From: Bidens hawaiensis
Lineage: Eukaryota > Streptophyta > Magnoliopsida > Asterales > Asteraceae
Length of the DNA stretch: 64,000 nt
Direction: 5' to 3'
Assembly (NCBI GenBank): GCA_021521415.1
Contig: JAIQDT010001116.1
Location: 124,001-188,000, forward strand
The position numbers and the translations under genes were made by a program. Below, in pieces: positions 1-11,076 of this stretch (positions within the stretch are counted from its first letter, which is position 1; each line of letters opens with the position of its first letter). Below the pieces are notes generated by a model, which worked only from the letters and a program-made list of their open reading frames with translations, ran no database searches and was not told where the DNA came from.

Positions 1-13
1 AGTGTTGCTATCA

Positions 14-828
14 ATGGCTCCGTTTCTAGTCATACCATCAGCTCTCCTTGTCTTGTTACTCTTCCTCCTTCCCATTATTATCACAAAGTTTCTGTCAAAA
101 ACCCGCACTCTACCTCCGGGACCAACTGGGTTACCGATAATCGGAAACCTGCACCAGCTAGACACCTCGGACATCTCCGACTACCTATGGCGTATTTCCA
201 AACGTTATGGCCCTTTAATGTCCCTTCGCCTTGGTCACGTCCAAACTCTAGTTGTTTATACTGCAGAAATGGCCCAAGAAATCTTGAAAACCAATGATTT
301 GGTCTTCTGCACGAGGCCGGTTTTAACTGGCAAAAGAAGTTATCATACGATAACAAAGACATCGCTTTCTCAACTTACAGTGAGTATTGGAGACAGATGA
401 GAAAGACCTGCACCAATCATCTCTTTTCATTGAAACAAGTGAGCTCGTTTCGTTTGCTTCGTGAAGAAGAGGTGTTTGAGATGATTGAGAACATCAAGAC
501 TCAAAGTTCCAAGAAACAAGCAGTGAATTTAAGTAAAACTGTTATGGCTCTCACTAATAATATTATTTGTAGGGTGGCTTTTGGGAAGAGACCTCAAGAA
601 GGGACACGATTTGATGAGCTTATGTTAGAGTGTCAAGCGATGTTTGTTAACTTCTTTTACAGGGATTATTTTCCTTTAATGGGACGGCTTGATAAACTCA
701 ATGGAAGCATTGCTAGACTCGAAAAGACCTTCAAGGACATGGATGAGTTCTATCAAGAAGAAATTGATGAACATCTAGATCAAAACCGACCAAACAAAAT
801 GCAAGACGATATGGTTGATATCTTGCTC
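14..828 (+). pseudogene. Cytochrome P450 copy A, exon 1 (5' part), CYP71-clan, broken
   Basis: This is the N-terminal part of a microsomal P450 monooxygenase. ATG at 14 opens a hydrophobic signal anchor followed by a KTRTLPPGP hinge, as in copies B and C. The reading frame breaks near 331, where copy A has GGCAAAAG and copies B and C have GGCCAAAAG, a one-base loss. The correct frame resumes as MRKTC at 397. Later landmarks are a KRPQEGTRFDE block and an FYRDYFPLMG block. At 828 the exon is cut by a Copia element; the rest of exon 1 resumes at 9180. A second frame break and a stop lie in exon 2, so this is a pseudogene. Family membership is clear; subfamily and substrate cannot be told. The upstream promoter is outside the window. 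Confidence 0.93.
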
Positions 829-1679
829 TGTTGGGTTTCAACGGTGGTCCGAGACAAAAAACGGATAAACTATTTGACCCGTTTTATTTAATATTTCGGT
901 TTCGATAATAATTAATCCATATTAATTATTAAGCTCATTAACGAAACAATAAAGAAACGCAGCGGAATAAAATATTTAAAACGAACCATGAACCGAAACC
1001 CGAACCCGGATCCGATTACAAACGCGTACGAGTACAATAAACGATAAATAATAATCAACCATAGGAGGTTTGTCGATATACCTCGGTTACGAGAACCGGG
1101 AAGACACCGAGAGTATACGAGTCACGCTAGATCGACACAATCAAAGAGCAATGAAGTTCCGGCGGCGGCGGCGGCTAGCGGCGGCGGCGGCGGAAGCAAG
1201 TGATAATGCTCAGATCTGACAGAATGCTTTTGAGGATCTATATTAGATAGAAGATAAAAGAAACTTGAGCTTGAATCAACTTGTTCGAGCTTCCTAGGCC
1301 ATTCATAATGTATTATAACTCATGTGTTTATTATATATGTGAACCGGAGTATGGGATCACACACATATAATATCTTTAAATCTGATTGGGAGGTTGAGTG
1401 CAAACATAGATGAAAGAAAACAGTTGGTGATGGTGTTTTGCAGAGACAGATAAGTCAAGAAACTATTTGAGTTGGTAAAAAAAAACATTATTAGATTGTG
1501 GGATGACACTCAAAATTTAAATCATGAAATCTAGCTTTTTATGTGTCGGGCCTAATTAACCTTTAAGTAGAATTAACCTTTAAGTAGGCCTTTATCTCGT
1601 TACCCCCGGTGTAACTCTGTCCGGGTCACGTTCGGGTCGGTCACGTTGACTTGACCCGAAACGTCCATAAAATCCAACA
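829..1679 (-). repeat. Copia LTR, full length (3' LTR on the coding strand)
   Basis: This is an 851-bp LTR running from TGTTGGG to ATCCAACA. The next bases (from 1680, GTCTCCCACTTGG) are the complement of a purine tract, AAGTGGGAGAC, which fits a polypurine tract for a minus-strand element. The LTR contains a CGG/GGC-rich run around 1158-1195 that the second LTR lacks. Confidence 0.88.
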
Positions 1680-2523
1680 GTCTCCCACTTGGACGTATTT
1701 GGGTCAAGTATCACAACGCTGACACCCAGAGGCGTTCTAGCTACACATAGATATCCCCAACCGAATGTGACATTTTTAAATCCATAACCAAAGTATATTG
1801 GAATACCTTATTGCAAGACAATGAATTTATAGTAATCGTCGTCATCTATCCTTTCTGTATAAGACATTAATTGAACAATGAGACATGGATCAAATCAATC
1901 TCATATAGTGTTCAATTATTTTAGTTCTCGATATAGAGTCAAAGTGGTCCAATCAAACACACAGTTAGTTTGGGTGAGGCCTCACACTTTACCAGTTTGA
2001 ATCAACGAGGGAGCCAAAATGTCTAACTGTTACATTTGAATGTAAGAGTACAGAATCCCATCTTGACTACATACAACTCCCACTGAACTCCAGAACATTC
2101 CCAACCAGTGCCTTTATGGCTGGCAGTTACGCAACAGCGGTTGACATGATTAAAGAATATTCCTCGGTAAACGAAAGTTCTAATATGTATCTCAGGTCTA
2201 AGGATACTAAATGAGCATACTATTATCAAAACATCTTATGATCAAGATCCATGAAGATGATTTGATGCGAGTTACATCCAACGTCATTCATAATGAGGTC
2301 TGTGAGTTTGGAAGTCAACTTCTTGAGTCCAAAGTCAGAATAGTCTTAATTAAGAATCGTTCCCACGAGTCTGACCGACTACGGATAATTTAGAATATAA
2401 TATTCATGGATTAAACGTATTAAAAGAACACAGTTGTATCATTCATCGTTTGCATTTAACCATTAAATCAAAAGTGAACTGAAAAGTACAACTGTTTGAA
2501 TGTTCATACATCCAAATACTAAA

Positions 2524-5500
2524 TCAAAATAAATTACTAGCAAGTCTAAGCCCGATAGCATCTCTATGCTGATCATATTTGTCCTGAGTCATTGGCTTAG
2601 TGAACGGGTCGGCTAGATTTTGATCTGTGTTTACTTTGCTTATCACGATGTCACCTCGTTCCAATATTTCCCGAATAAGATGGAACTTCCTTAGAATGTG
2701 CTTGGTCCTGTGATGAGACCTTGGCTCTTTGGCTTGAGCAATAGCACCTGTGTTATCACAGAATATCTCGATTTGTTTGTGGATACTCGGAAACACATCA
2801 AGATCGGTGATGAACTTCTTCATCCAAGCAGCCTCCTTAGCAGCATCAGATGCGGCTATATATTCAGATTCGGTGGTAGAATCCGCTACTACACTCTGCT
2901 TGGAGCTCTTCCAATAAACAGCTCCTCCATTGAGAGTGAAAACGAAACCTGACTGTGAGCGAGAATCATCTCGGTCAGTCTGGAAGCTAGCATCAGTTTA
3001 ACACTTTACAGTAAGCTCCTCTTCCACTCCCCCAAACACAAGAACATGTCTTTGGTCCTATTCAAGTACCTTAGAATGTTCTTCACAGCAGTCCAATGGG
3101 CAATGCCAGGACTCTGTTGAAAACGACTGGTCATGCTCAAGGCATACGAGACGTCAGGTCTAGTACATAACATAACATACATGATAGAGCCAACCGCTGA
3201 AGCATATGGAATTGCTTGCATACGTTTAGATTCAATGTCCGTTGCCGGAGATTGCGATTTGCTCAACACGGTTCCCTTAGTCATTGGAACAGCTCCTTTC
3301 TTGGAGTTTTCCATTAAGAAGCGTGCCATTACTTTGTCTATGTAAGTACTTTGACTAAGCCCTAGAATCCGCTTAGATCTATCTCTATAGATATTTATTC
3401 CCAGAATATAAGCGGCTTCTCCAAGATCTTTCATTGCAAAACAAGATTCCAACCATAGCTTAACTTGTTTAAGCATAGGAATGTCGTTTCCAATGATCAG
3501 TATATCATCCACATACAAAATGAGGAATGATATAGTGCTCCCACTAGCCTTTCTGTAAACACAAGGTTCATCTTCGTTTTTGACAAAACCAAACTCTTTG
3601 ATTTTCTCGTCAAAGTGAAGATTCCAGCTTCGAGATGCCTGCTTAAGTCCATAAATGGACTTGTTCAATTTGCAAACCTTATTAGGATATTTTGGATTGA
3701 CAAAACCTTCAGGCTGAACCATATAGACATCTTCAGAAAGATGTCCATTAAGGAAAGCGGTTTTGACATCCATTTGCCATATCTCATAATCATAGTATGC
3801 AGCAATGGCAAGCAAAATCCTAATTGACTTAGTCATAGCAACGGGCGAAAAAGTTTCATCATAGTCAACACCTTGAGTTTGAGTGAAACCTTTCGCGACT
3901 AGCCGTGCTTTGTAGGTTTGCACATTTCCATGCATGTCGGTTTTCTTCTTGAAAATCCATTTGCTCCCTACTGCCTGACAATCGGGGGGTAGCTCAACCA
4001 AGTTCCAAACTTGGTTATCATGCATGGACTGCATCTCAGCATTCATGGCATCTTGCCATTTCTTGGATTCCGGATCCAAGATAGCAGACTTGTAGTTAGT
4101 AGGCTCGTCCCCAGACTCAGCTACTAATAAGACTTCGGCACCATCTAGATGACATAAGTATCTAGCATTTGGTACGGGAGTCCTACTACTTCTGCGAACG
4201 CTTGTGTTCACGTCTGATGTATCAGCAACAACAACTTGTTGATCAGACTCTCCAACTTCCTCAGCAGTTGGTTGTGGTTCTTGAATTTCTTCAAGGTCAA
4301 CAATGTTACTTCTAGTTCCTTGACTAAGAAATTCTTCTTCAAGAAAGTAGCCTTTCCTCCTGACAGAAATCGTATTTGTATCAGGATGAAAAAAGTAATA
4401 ACCGCTCTTGTAGTAGTATCCGACGAAAATAACTTTTTCGCCGCGGGGATCAAGTTTGTCATCAGACTCACTTGTGATATAAGCATCACATCCCCATACT
4501 CTAAGATAAGACAACTTGGGTTTCTTTCCCTTATGCCATATCTCATATGGAGTCTTGTCTATCTTCTTAGTTGGAGCTAGATTGACAATGCGAGCGGCGG
4601 TCATAAGGGCGTAACCCCAAAAGGAGTGAGGCAAGTTGGTTCTACACATCATCGATCGAACCATGTTTAGCAAGGTTCGGTTTCTCCTCTCGCTCACGCC
4701 ATTACGTTGGGGTGTGCCAGGAGGAGTGAGCTGTGAAACAATTCCATGCTCTTTTAGATGAGTGATGAACTCTGTGCTGAGATACTCTCCACCTCGATGT
4801 GATCGAAGTATCTTAATGGTTTTATTAAGTTGGTTTTCCACTTCGCTTTGAAACTCTTTGAACTTTTCAAAAGTTTCGTGCTTGTGTTTCATAAGATACA
4901 CATAAGCGTATCGACTATAATCGTCGATAAAAGAAACGAAGTATCTTTCATGGTTTCTAGTCATGGTTCTAAAAGGTCCACATACATCAGTATGTATGAG
5001 TCCTAATAGATCACTTGCTCGTTCACTTTTATTAGTGAAGGAGTCTTTGGCGAGTTTGCCAGCCAAGCAAGATTCACAAGTGTTAAAAGAGTCCGGTCCT
5101 GAGTGTTCAAGAATACCTTCGGATTGGAGTCTTTTAACTCTTGCCTTGCTTATGTGGCCAAGTCGGCAATGCCATAGAAAAGTATCGTTGACACTAGTCT
5201 TGATACGTTTTGAAAGATGATATACGTTATTGTCAGGTTGAACATCAATCTCAAAAATACCATTTCGAGGTTTAGCCTCAAAATAAAAGATATCATTTAA
5301 ATAAGCAGAAATAGCCATGCCATTAAGAACATACTTAAATCCTTGTTCAAATAACAACGAAACTGAAATGATGTTTCTGGTCAAGCCAGGAGCATACAAA
5401 CAATTATTTAAAGGAAAAACTAGGCTAGATGGACAAGCAAAATGAAATACTCCAGTTGCCAGAACTGGTACTCTCTTCCCATCTCCAACGATGAGTTCCA

Positions 5501-6509
5501 TGCTGCCTTTATTTAGTTTCCTCCACTTCTCAGGTTCCTGCAAGACATTAACGATGTGGTAACCACATCCGGTATCAAATACCCATGTGTTGCTAGAGAC
5601 AGTGAAAAGTTCAATAACGTATATGGAAATACCTCCAGAAGAGCCTTCACCGTTGGCTCTCTTCTTTCTGATCTCAGCAAGGTGCTCGGGGCAGTTTCTC
5701 ATCCAGTGCCCCATTTGGTTGCATTTGAAGCACTTGCGCTCCTCAAAGGGCGGCGGTTTTTTCTTTGCAACCACTTTGTTAGTGTTGGTGGCAACATGGG
5801 CAGCAACAATAACTTTCTTCTTGCCTTTTCCCTTAAAACCCCGATTCTTTGGTTTTGGCTTCTTGACACCAGCAGATCGAATCATCAGAACTTGATTGGT
5901 CCTAGAAGGAATGTTCATCTCAGCCGTCTTGAGCATGTTATGAAGCTCAGGCACTGTCTTCACCCAACCATTCATGTTGAAATTCATTACGAACTGGTCG
6001 TATGAGTTGGGGAGAGAGTTGAGAATGAAATCCGATGCCATCTCATCGGGCATGGGATAATCAAGTTTCTTGAGCTGATCGATGTGCCCCTTCATCTTTA
6101 GAACATGAGCACTGACGGGAGACCCCTCTGCCATCTTGCAACTGATGAGTTGTTTCATGGTGTCGAAACGTTCTTGACGGGCTTGTTTCTGGAACATGCC
6201 CTTGAGTTGTTCAAGCATCTCATAGGCACTAAAGTTTTCCAAGCCTTTAGCAAGCTCAGAAGTCATGGTGGCTAGCATAATACAGGAGACCTCAGCCGAG
6301 TCATCCTTATGCTTGTCAAGAACCTTTCGTGCAGCGGCTGTGTTGTTTTCAGGCTCGGTTGGAACAGGTCCATCGAGAACATACAGGCGCTTTGCCATGG
6401 TTAGAACAAGTCTTAAGTTGCGGTGCCATTCGATGAAGTTGGTACCATTCAGTTTATCCTTCTCAAAGATAGTCTTAAGGGCGTAGGGTGAAATTTCATT
6501 TGACGACAT
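2524..6509 (-). pseudogene. Copia gag-pol polyprotein, frameshifted near the RNase H region
   Basis: On the minus strand a long frame from 6509 to 3006 (1167 codons) holds, in order: a gag domain; a CCHC zinc knuckle (CFKCNQMGHWMRNC, about residues 260-273); a protease with DTG; the pre-integrase motif WHCRLGH; an integrase core; and a reverse transcriptase with YVDD. It supplies all the enzymes for copying and integrating the element. Near 3030 one G is missing relative to the expected frame, and a TAA follows in the next block where a Tyr codon is expected. The RNase H tail continues in another frame down to 2524, with the DNTGAIAQAKEP and RTKHI motifs. Two lesions make it inactive. The lineage within Copia was not assigned. 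Confidence 0.93.
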
Positions 6510-7861
6510 CTGATTAATTTAGCAAAAGTAAATTTAATTAGTATTTTCGATGTTGTAGTCCTATTATTAATGACCCAATAACATTAATTAATTAGGAGTA
6601 TGAGAATCTGGCTTCCAGTTATTAAAGGCAGCTGTAGCACACAACATTAATAAGTGGTTAGGCAGACTGACAACTATTGCCAATTGTGAATAGAGCACAA
6701 CTCTCGGTTATGAGGCCTATAGAGACAACGATTGTCTGTATAGATACGTTTAGCCTCATCTTTGCCCATTTTAAGTCTCCAGACAGCTTTAGCACGTAAC
6801 AGGAGAGTAAAATAATAGTTGTCCTAGTACCGTGACGTGTGAAGGTGCCGGATGTGTCAACGAAGCACTTTCACCTTGATGGGATAGGCTAGAAAACAAG
6901 TACGGTGCTGTAGCTCCAAATACTCGAAATTTCGCAGTATGCCTCAAGTGTGACTTGTAGTAGGATTGGCATAAACTATTGGTTTTAAATTGGGATAAAT
7001 TTTTTAAAATTACCAAATAGAGTAAAAGTTAAATTTTACTGTATTTATTACCGCGACGCATAGATGAACCCTTTCATCTCTCAGGACACTTAGTTTTAAA
7101 TAACCTATTAAAACTAAGTTTGTAGCGATACGACTAACCAATTTTAAGTTATAATAACTTATTAGTTTTGGAAATCAAAACGCTTTTAATTTGCAAAACA
7201 AAAATCGGTTAATAAAATGTTTATTTTCCAATTTATTTGGTATTAGGTTGGAGATATTATAATCCTATTATAAACAATCCAAGCAACCACAAATAGCAAA
7301 TAACAATAATATGTAAATCCTTATGGCCAAAAGGTGATCGGTCTCGCTAGAGCCAATTAGGGAGACCGATCGAGTCAAGGGGTTCACAACACAAACAACC
7401 ACAAGGATGGACTTCTCCGTGCATCCCGTCATCTTGTCCGAACTCCCACTAACTCCAAGGTGTCCATGAGCTCGTCCTCGGTTATCTTCGCATCTTCTTA
7501 ATTACAAATTTATAAACTAACAATAATATGTCCTATTACAAATTTGAACCATCTTTATGGCCAAAAAGAAAACCAAAAATTAAATAATAACCTTTTTACA
7601 ACTTTTGAACCAACTGTATGGCCAAAACAAGCTCAAACACCGAACACAACCAATCAATCACATAGGTCGGGGTCGGATTTACATATTCACAATAAACGAA
7701 TTTCGGGTCGTTTTGACTTGGTCAAATAAAATAAACAAAACTTTGACCAATCCAAAATCACCCGAAAATAATTCTAGATCAATAAACTTTAAACGATTTA
7801 AAGTTTAAGATGGAGATCCGGTTTTAAACGAACCGGTATCGACTCGTACGTTGTAACCGCG
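6510..7861 (-). other. Copia 5' leader (untranslated), no gene
   Basis: This is the segment between the primer-binding site and the gag start. It is AT-rich, and I see no convincing coding region in it. A small region at its LTR-proximal end (about 7720-7873) is repeated in opposite orientation at 8749-8902. Confidence 0.7.
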
Positions 7862-7873
7862 GCTCTGATACCA
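7862..7873 (-). other. Primer-binding site, initiator tRNA-Met type
   Basis: The reverse complement reads TGGTATCAGAGC, the standard plant Copia primer-binding site for initiator tRNA-Met. It sits one base from the LTR that starts at 7875. It fixes the element's orientation (minus) and identifies that LTR as the 5' LTR. Confidence 0.92.
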
Positions 7874-7874
7874 C

Positions 7875-8370
7875 TGTTGGGTTTCAACGGTGGTCCGAGA
7901 CAAAAAACGGATAAACTATTTGACCCGTTTTATTTAATATTTCGGTTTCGATAATAATTAATCCATATTAATTATTAAGCTCATTAACGAAACAATAAAG
8001 AAACGCAGCGGAATAAAATATTTAAAACGAACCATGAACCGAAACCCTACACACATATAATAAATTTAAATCTGATTGGGAGGTTGAGTGCAAACATAGA
8101 TGAAAGAAAACAGTTGGTGATGGTGTTTTGCAGAGACAGATAAGTCAAGAAAATAATTGAGTTGGTAAAAAAAAAACATTATTAGATTGTGGGATGACAC
8201 TCAAAATTTAAATCATGAAATCTAGTTTTTTATGTGTCGGGCCTAATTAACCTTTAAGTAGAATTAACCTTTAAGTAGGCCTTTATCTCGTTACCCCCAG
8301 TGTAACTCTGTCCGGGTCACGTTCGGGTCGGTCACGTTGACTTGACCCGAAACGTCCATAAAATCCAACA
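7875..8370 (-). repeat. Copia LTR with about 355 bp internally deleted (5' LTR)
   Basis: It begins TGTTGGGTTTC and ends ATCCAACA like the 851-bp copy, but jumps from the base pair matching about 1003 to that matching about 1358. The lost block includes the GC-rich run. It is followed by GTCTCCCACTTGG, the same sequence that follows the full LTR. Confidence 0.88.
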
Positions 8371-9179
8371 GTCTCCCACTTGGACGTATTTGGGTCAAGT
8401 ATCACAACGCTGACACCCAGAGGCGTTCTAGCTACACATAGATGTCCCCAACCGAATGTGACATTTTTAAATCCATAACCAAAGTATCTTGGAATACCTT
8501 ATTGCAAGACAATGAATTTATAGTAATCGTCGTCATCTATCCTTTCTGTATAAGACATTAATTGAACAATGAGACATGGATCAAATCAATCTCATATAGT
8601 GTTCAATTATTTTAGTTCTCGATATAGAGTCAAAGTGGTCCAATCAAACACACAGTTAGTTTGGGTGAGGCCTCACACTTTACCAGTTTGAATCAACGAG
8701 GGCGCCAAAATGTCTAACTGTTACATTTGAATGTAAGAGTACAGAATCTGGTATCAGAGCCGCGGTTACAACGTACGAGTCGATACCGGTTCGTTTAAAA
8801 CCGGATCTCCATCTTAAACTTTAAATCGTTTAAAGTTTATAGATCTAGAATTATTTTCGGGTGATTTTGGATTGGTCAAAGTATTGTTTATTTTATTTGA
8901 CAACATAGATGAAAGAAAACAATTGGTGATGGCGTTTTGCAGAGACAGATAAGTCAAGAAAATATTTGAGTTGGTAAAAAAAAAACATTATTAGATTGTG
9001 GGATGACACTCAAAATTTAAATCATGAAATCTAGCTTTTTATGTGTCGGGCCTAATTAACCTTTAGGTAGAATTAACCTTTAAGTAGGCCTTTATCTCGT
9101 TACCCCCGGTGTAACTCTGTCCGGGTCACGTTCGGGTCTGTCACGTTGACTTGACCCGAAACGTCCATAAAATCCAACA
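8371..9179 (-). repeat. Aberrant tail: duplicated pol-distal region, inverted leader and partial LTR
   Basis: 8371-8748 repeats 1680 to about 2057 nearly base for base. 8749-8902 is the reverse complement of about 7720-7873 and begins TGGTATCAGAGC in the + direction, so the primer-binding site is flipped here. From 8902 to 9179 the sequence matches only the last 278 bp of the LTR. The junctions are abrupt. Confidence 0.85.
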
Positions 9180-9969
9180 TGCTCAAACTCAAACAAGATT
9201 CTTCAACTGACCTCACTTTTGATCATATAATAGGCGTACTCATGGTGAGCACGCATTAATTTCACTTTCATTCCTAAATTCAGATCAATATCTACTGTTG
9301 TATATGATATGAGTTGTGCCTATGTTGTTTATTTAATTATGCAGAATATCTTGTTAGGGGGGACAGAAACAAGTGCTTCCTCAGTTATCAGTTATCTGGG
9401 CGATGACTTTGCTCATGAAAAACCCCGATTAATTGAAGAAACTTCAACAAGAAGTGAGGGACGCAGTAGGAAATAAAGGCAAAGTAGATGAAGATGATCT
9501 ATATAAACTTGACTATCTAAAAGCAGTAGTAAAAGAGGCACTTAGACTATACCCAGTCTTACCACTTTTAGTCCCTCGTGAATCTAGAGACCGATGCGTT
9601 TTAGAGGGATACGAGATACCAAAGAAGACTCTGGTGTTCGTGAACGCATGGGCAATAGCACGAGATCCTAAATGCTGGGAACGACCTGAAGAATTCGAGC
9701 CAGAGAGGTTCATGCATAGTAGTGTAGACTATAAAGGGACAGATTTCGAGTTGATCCCATTTGGGTCTGGTCGAAGAGGTTGTCCGGAGTTGTTGATGGG
9801 AGCGACGACACTAGAGTTGGCACTTTCGAACCTTGTTTACTCATTTGATTGGGAGTTGCCTGAAGGGACCAAATACATTGACACTTTGAAAACTTCTGGG
9901 ACTGCAATACATAAGAAGATCCCGCTCCAACTCATGGCCAAAGTTCCCGGTGATGGCTGCCATTATTAA
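9180..9969 (+). pseudogene. Cytochrome P450 copy A, end of exon 1, intron and exon 2, broken
   Basis: Exon 1 resumes after the Copia insertion and ends with ATG at 9244. The intron is 9245-9344 (GTGAGC to GCAG), and exon 2 starts AATATCTTG. The I-helix GGTETS is present. A 7-bp tandem duplication AGTTATC (9383-9389 and 9390-9396) then shifts the frame. In the original frame TAA follows at 9430-9432, where copies B and C have a sense codon. Later motifs are KEALRLYP (ExxR), PERF, and the heme loop PFGSGRRGCPE, where the usual Gly after CP is Glu. The C-terminus ends GDGCHY before TAA. At least four lesions including the insertion mean no enzyme can be made. Confidence 0.93.
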
Positions 9970-11076
9970 GGGGAGTGAGGAGTGCACACCACTTAAAGAC
10001 GGTCGTTTCGGACCTGGGGTGGGTTGGTGTATAAACTCGATCTCCCGTACTTCTTTTTTTATTTTTGGCTTTAAAGTTTTATGTTTTAACAATTAAAGGA
10101 TATCTCCAATGCACATGCATGAAATGATGCACCAAAAAATAAAAAATAAAAAATAAAAAGTTCAATTTGGAAGTTAAATTTTCTTTAACACTACTGTTAG
10201 TTCGGATGCTTTTGTTGTGCCACATGGTGTGAGTCCCTATTTTAAACCCTCATTTGTTGGAAACAATTGTAATAAACTGCAGGTAGCAAAGCACAAGATT
10301 CTAACAAGAATATGAATGACTTTTAAAAGTGAACTCGTTGTTTTTATTAATTGTAGTACATAACAAGGAACAAGAGAGAGCTTTAAATAAGTAAATATAC
10401 AACAGCTTAGACTTTCTATAGTGGTGGCGCCTGGCATCCCCCACCTTCTTTTCATTGGCTGGAGCAAAGTCAACACCTCCTCCCGGGGCGGTGCTATGCA
10501 CAAAATACTCAAGCCCAAATTTGCCCCCATAACGCCCTAGGGTGGGGTTTGTGGCGCTATGGGGCGCTATGAAAGCCCAAAATGTTTCACTGCGGACGCT
10601 CGTCCAGAGTTAAAGCCAAAAGGCTTTGACTACGTTACAAATAGCCACCCACTATATTTTGAGTTCAATTAATAGAAGACGGTTTGGCATTCTTGTGCTA
10701 AGTTATTAAAGGCATGACTGATTTAGGGTTATTTAAGGGTCCTTTCAAGTCTAGAAAGCCTAGTCACTTGAGGTTCAGAAGATTTCTAAGCCGAGCCCCG
10801 CCTTGTGTCTTGAGGTTCTTATGGGTCTTTCTGAAGATCAGCCATACACTCCCCCCTCCCCCTTTTATGACTAAGGGATATACCTTTAACGCTATTCCCC
10901 TCACTCGCACGTCTGCGTCATGTCAGTTTTCTCCTCATCATTCAACCCCACCCTTCAACACCTTTCAACCTAGGGGTATACACACTTCTCCTCATTATCC
11001 ATCATTCTCCGTTTAATACTTTTATTTATTTAAAATTATGTATTTATAAATAAATTAAAATGCATGTATTTATAAA
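9970..11076. other. 3' flank of P450 A and intergenic sequence
   Basis: 9970-10200 is the P450 3' UTR. It shares the block CTCCAATGCACATGCATGAA with copies B and C, as a single copy here. From about 10250 to 10620 there is GC-richer sequence with repeated GGCGCTATG motifs near 10550-10570, of unknown nature. 10714-11016 is open in one frame but is Pro/Ser/Thr-rich with no recognisable domain; I do not call it a gene. Confidence 0.5.

Larger units (their letters stand above)
829..9179 (-). mobile_element. Ty1/Copia retrotransposon inserted in P450 copy A, with rearranged LTR end
   Basis: The outer ends are TGTTGGGTTT at 829 and ATCCAACA ending at 9179. Both are flanked by the 5-bp target duplication TGCTC (824-828 and 9180-9184), which falls inside P450 exon 1. 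The coding strand is minus: gag-pol runs 6509 to 2524, and the primer-binding site (7862-7873) lies next to an LTR starting at 7875. A normal element would end at that LTR. Here another 0.8 kb follows, made of a second copy of the pol-distal region, an inverted leader piece and a partial LTR. The perfect outer target duplication suggests that the whole 8.35 kb arrived as one unit; this is inference. Pol carries a frameshift and a stop, so the element is not autonomous. Confidence 0.93.

Noticed and set aside
4236..4580. Plus-strand frames over the first Copia gag-pol
   Set aside because: Shadows of the minus-strand polyprotein.
10237..10530. 97-codon open frame on minus strand
   Set aside because: No recognisable domain, no promoter or splice support; position in intergenic repeat-like sequence.
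10714..11016. 100-codon open frame
   Set aside because: Low-complexity Pro/Ser/Thr content, no domain and no gene context.
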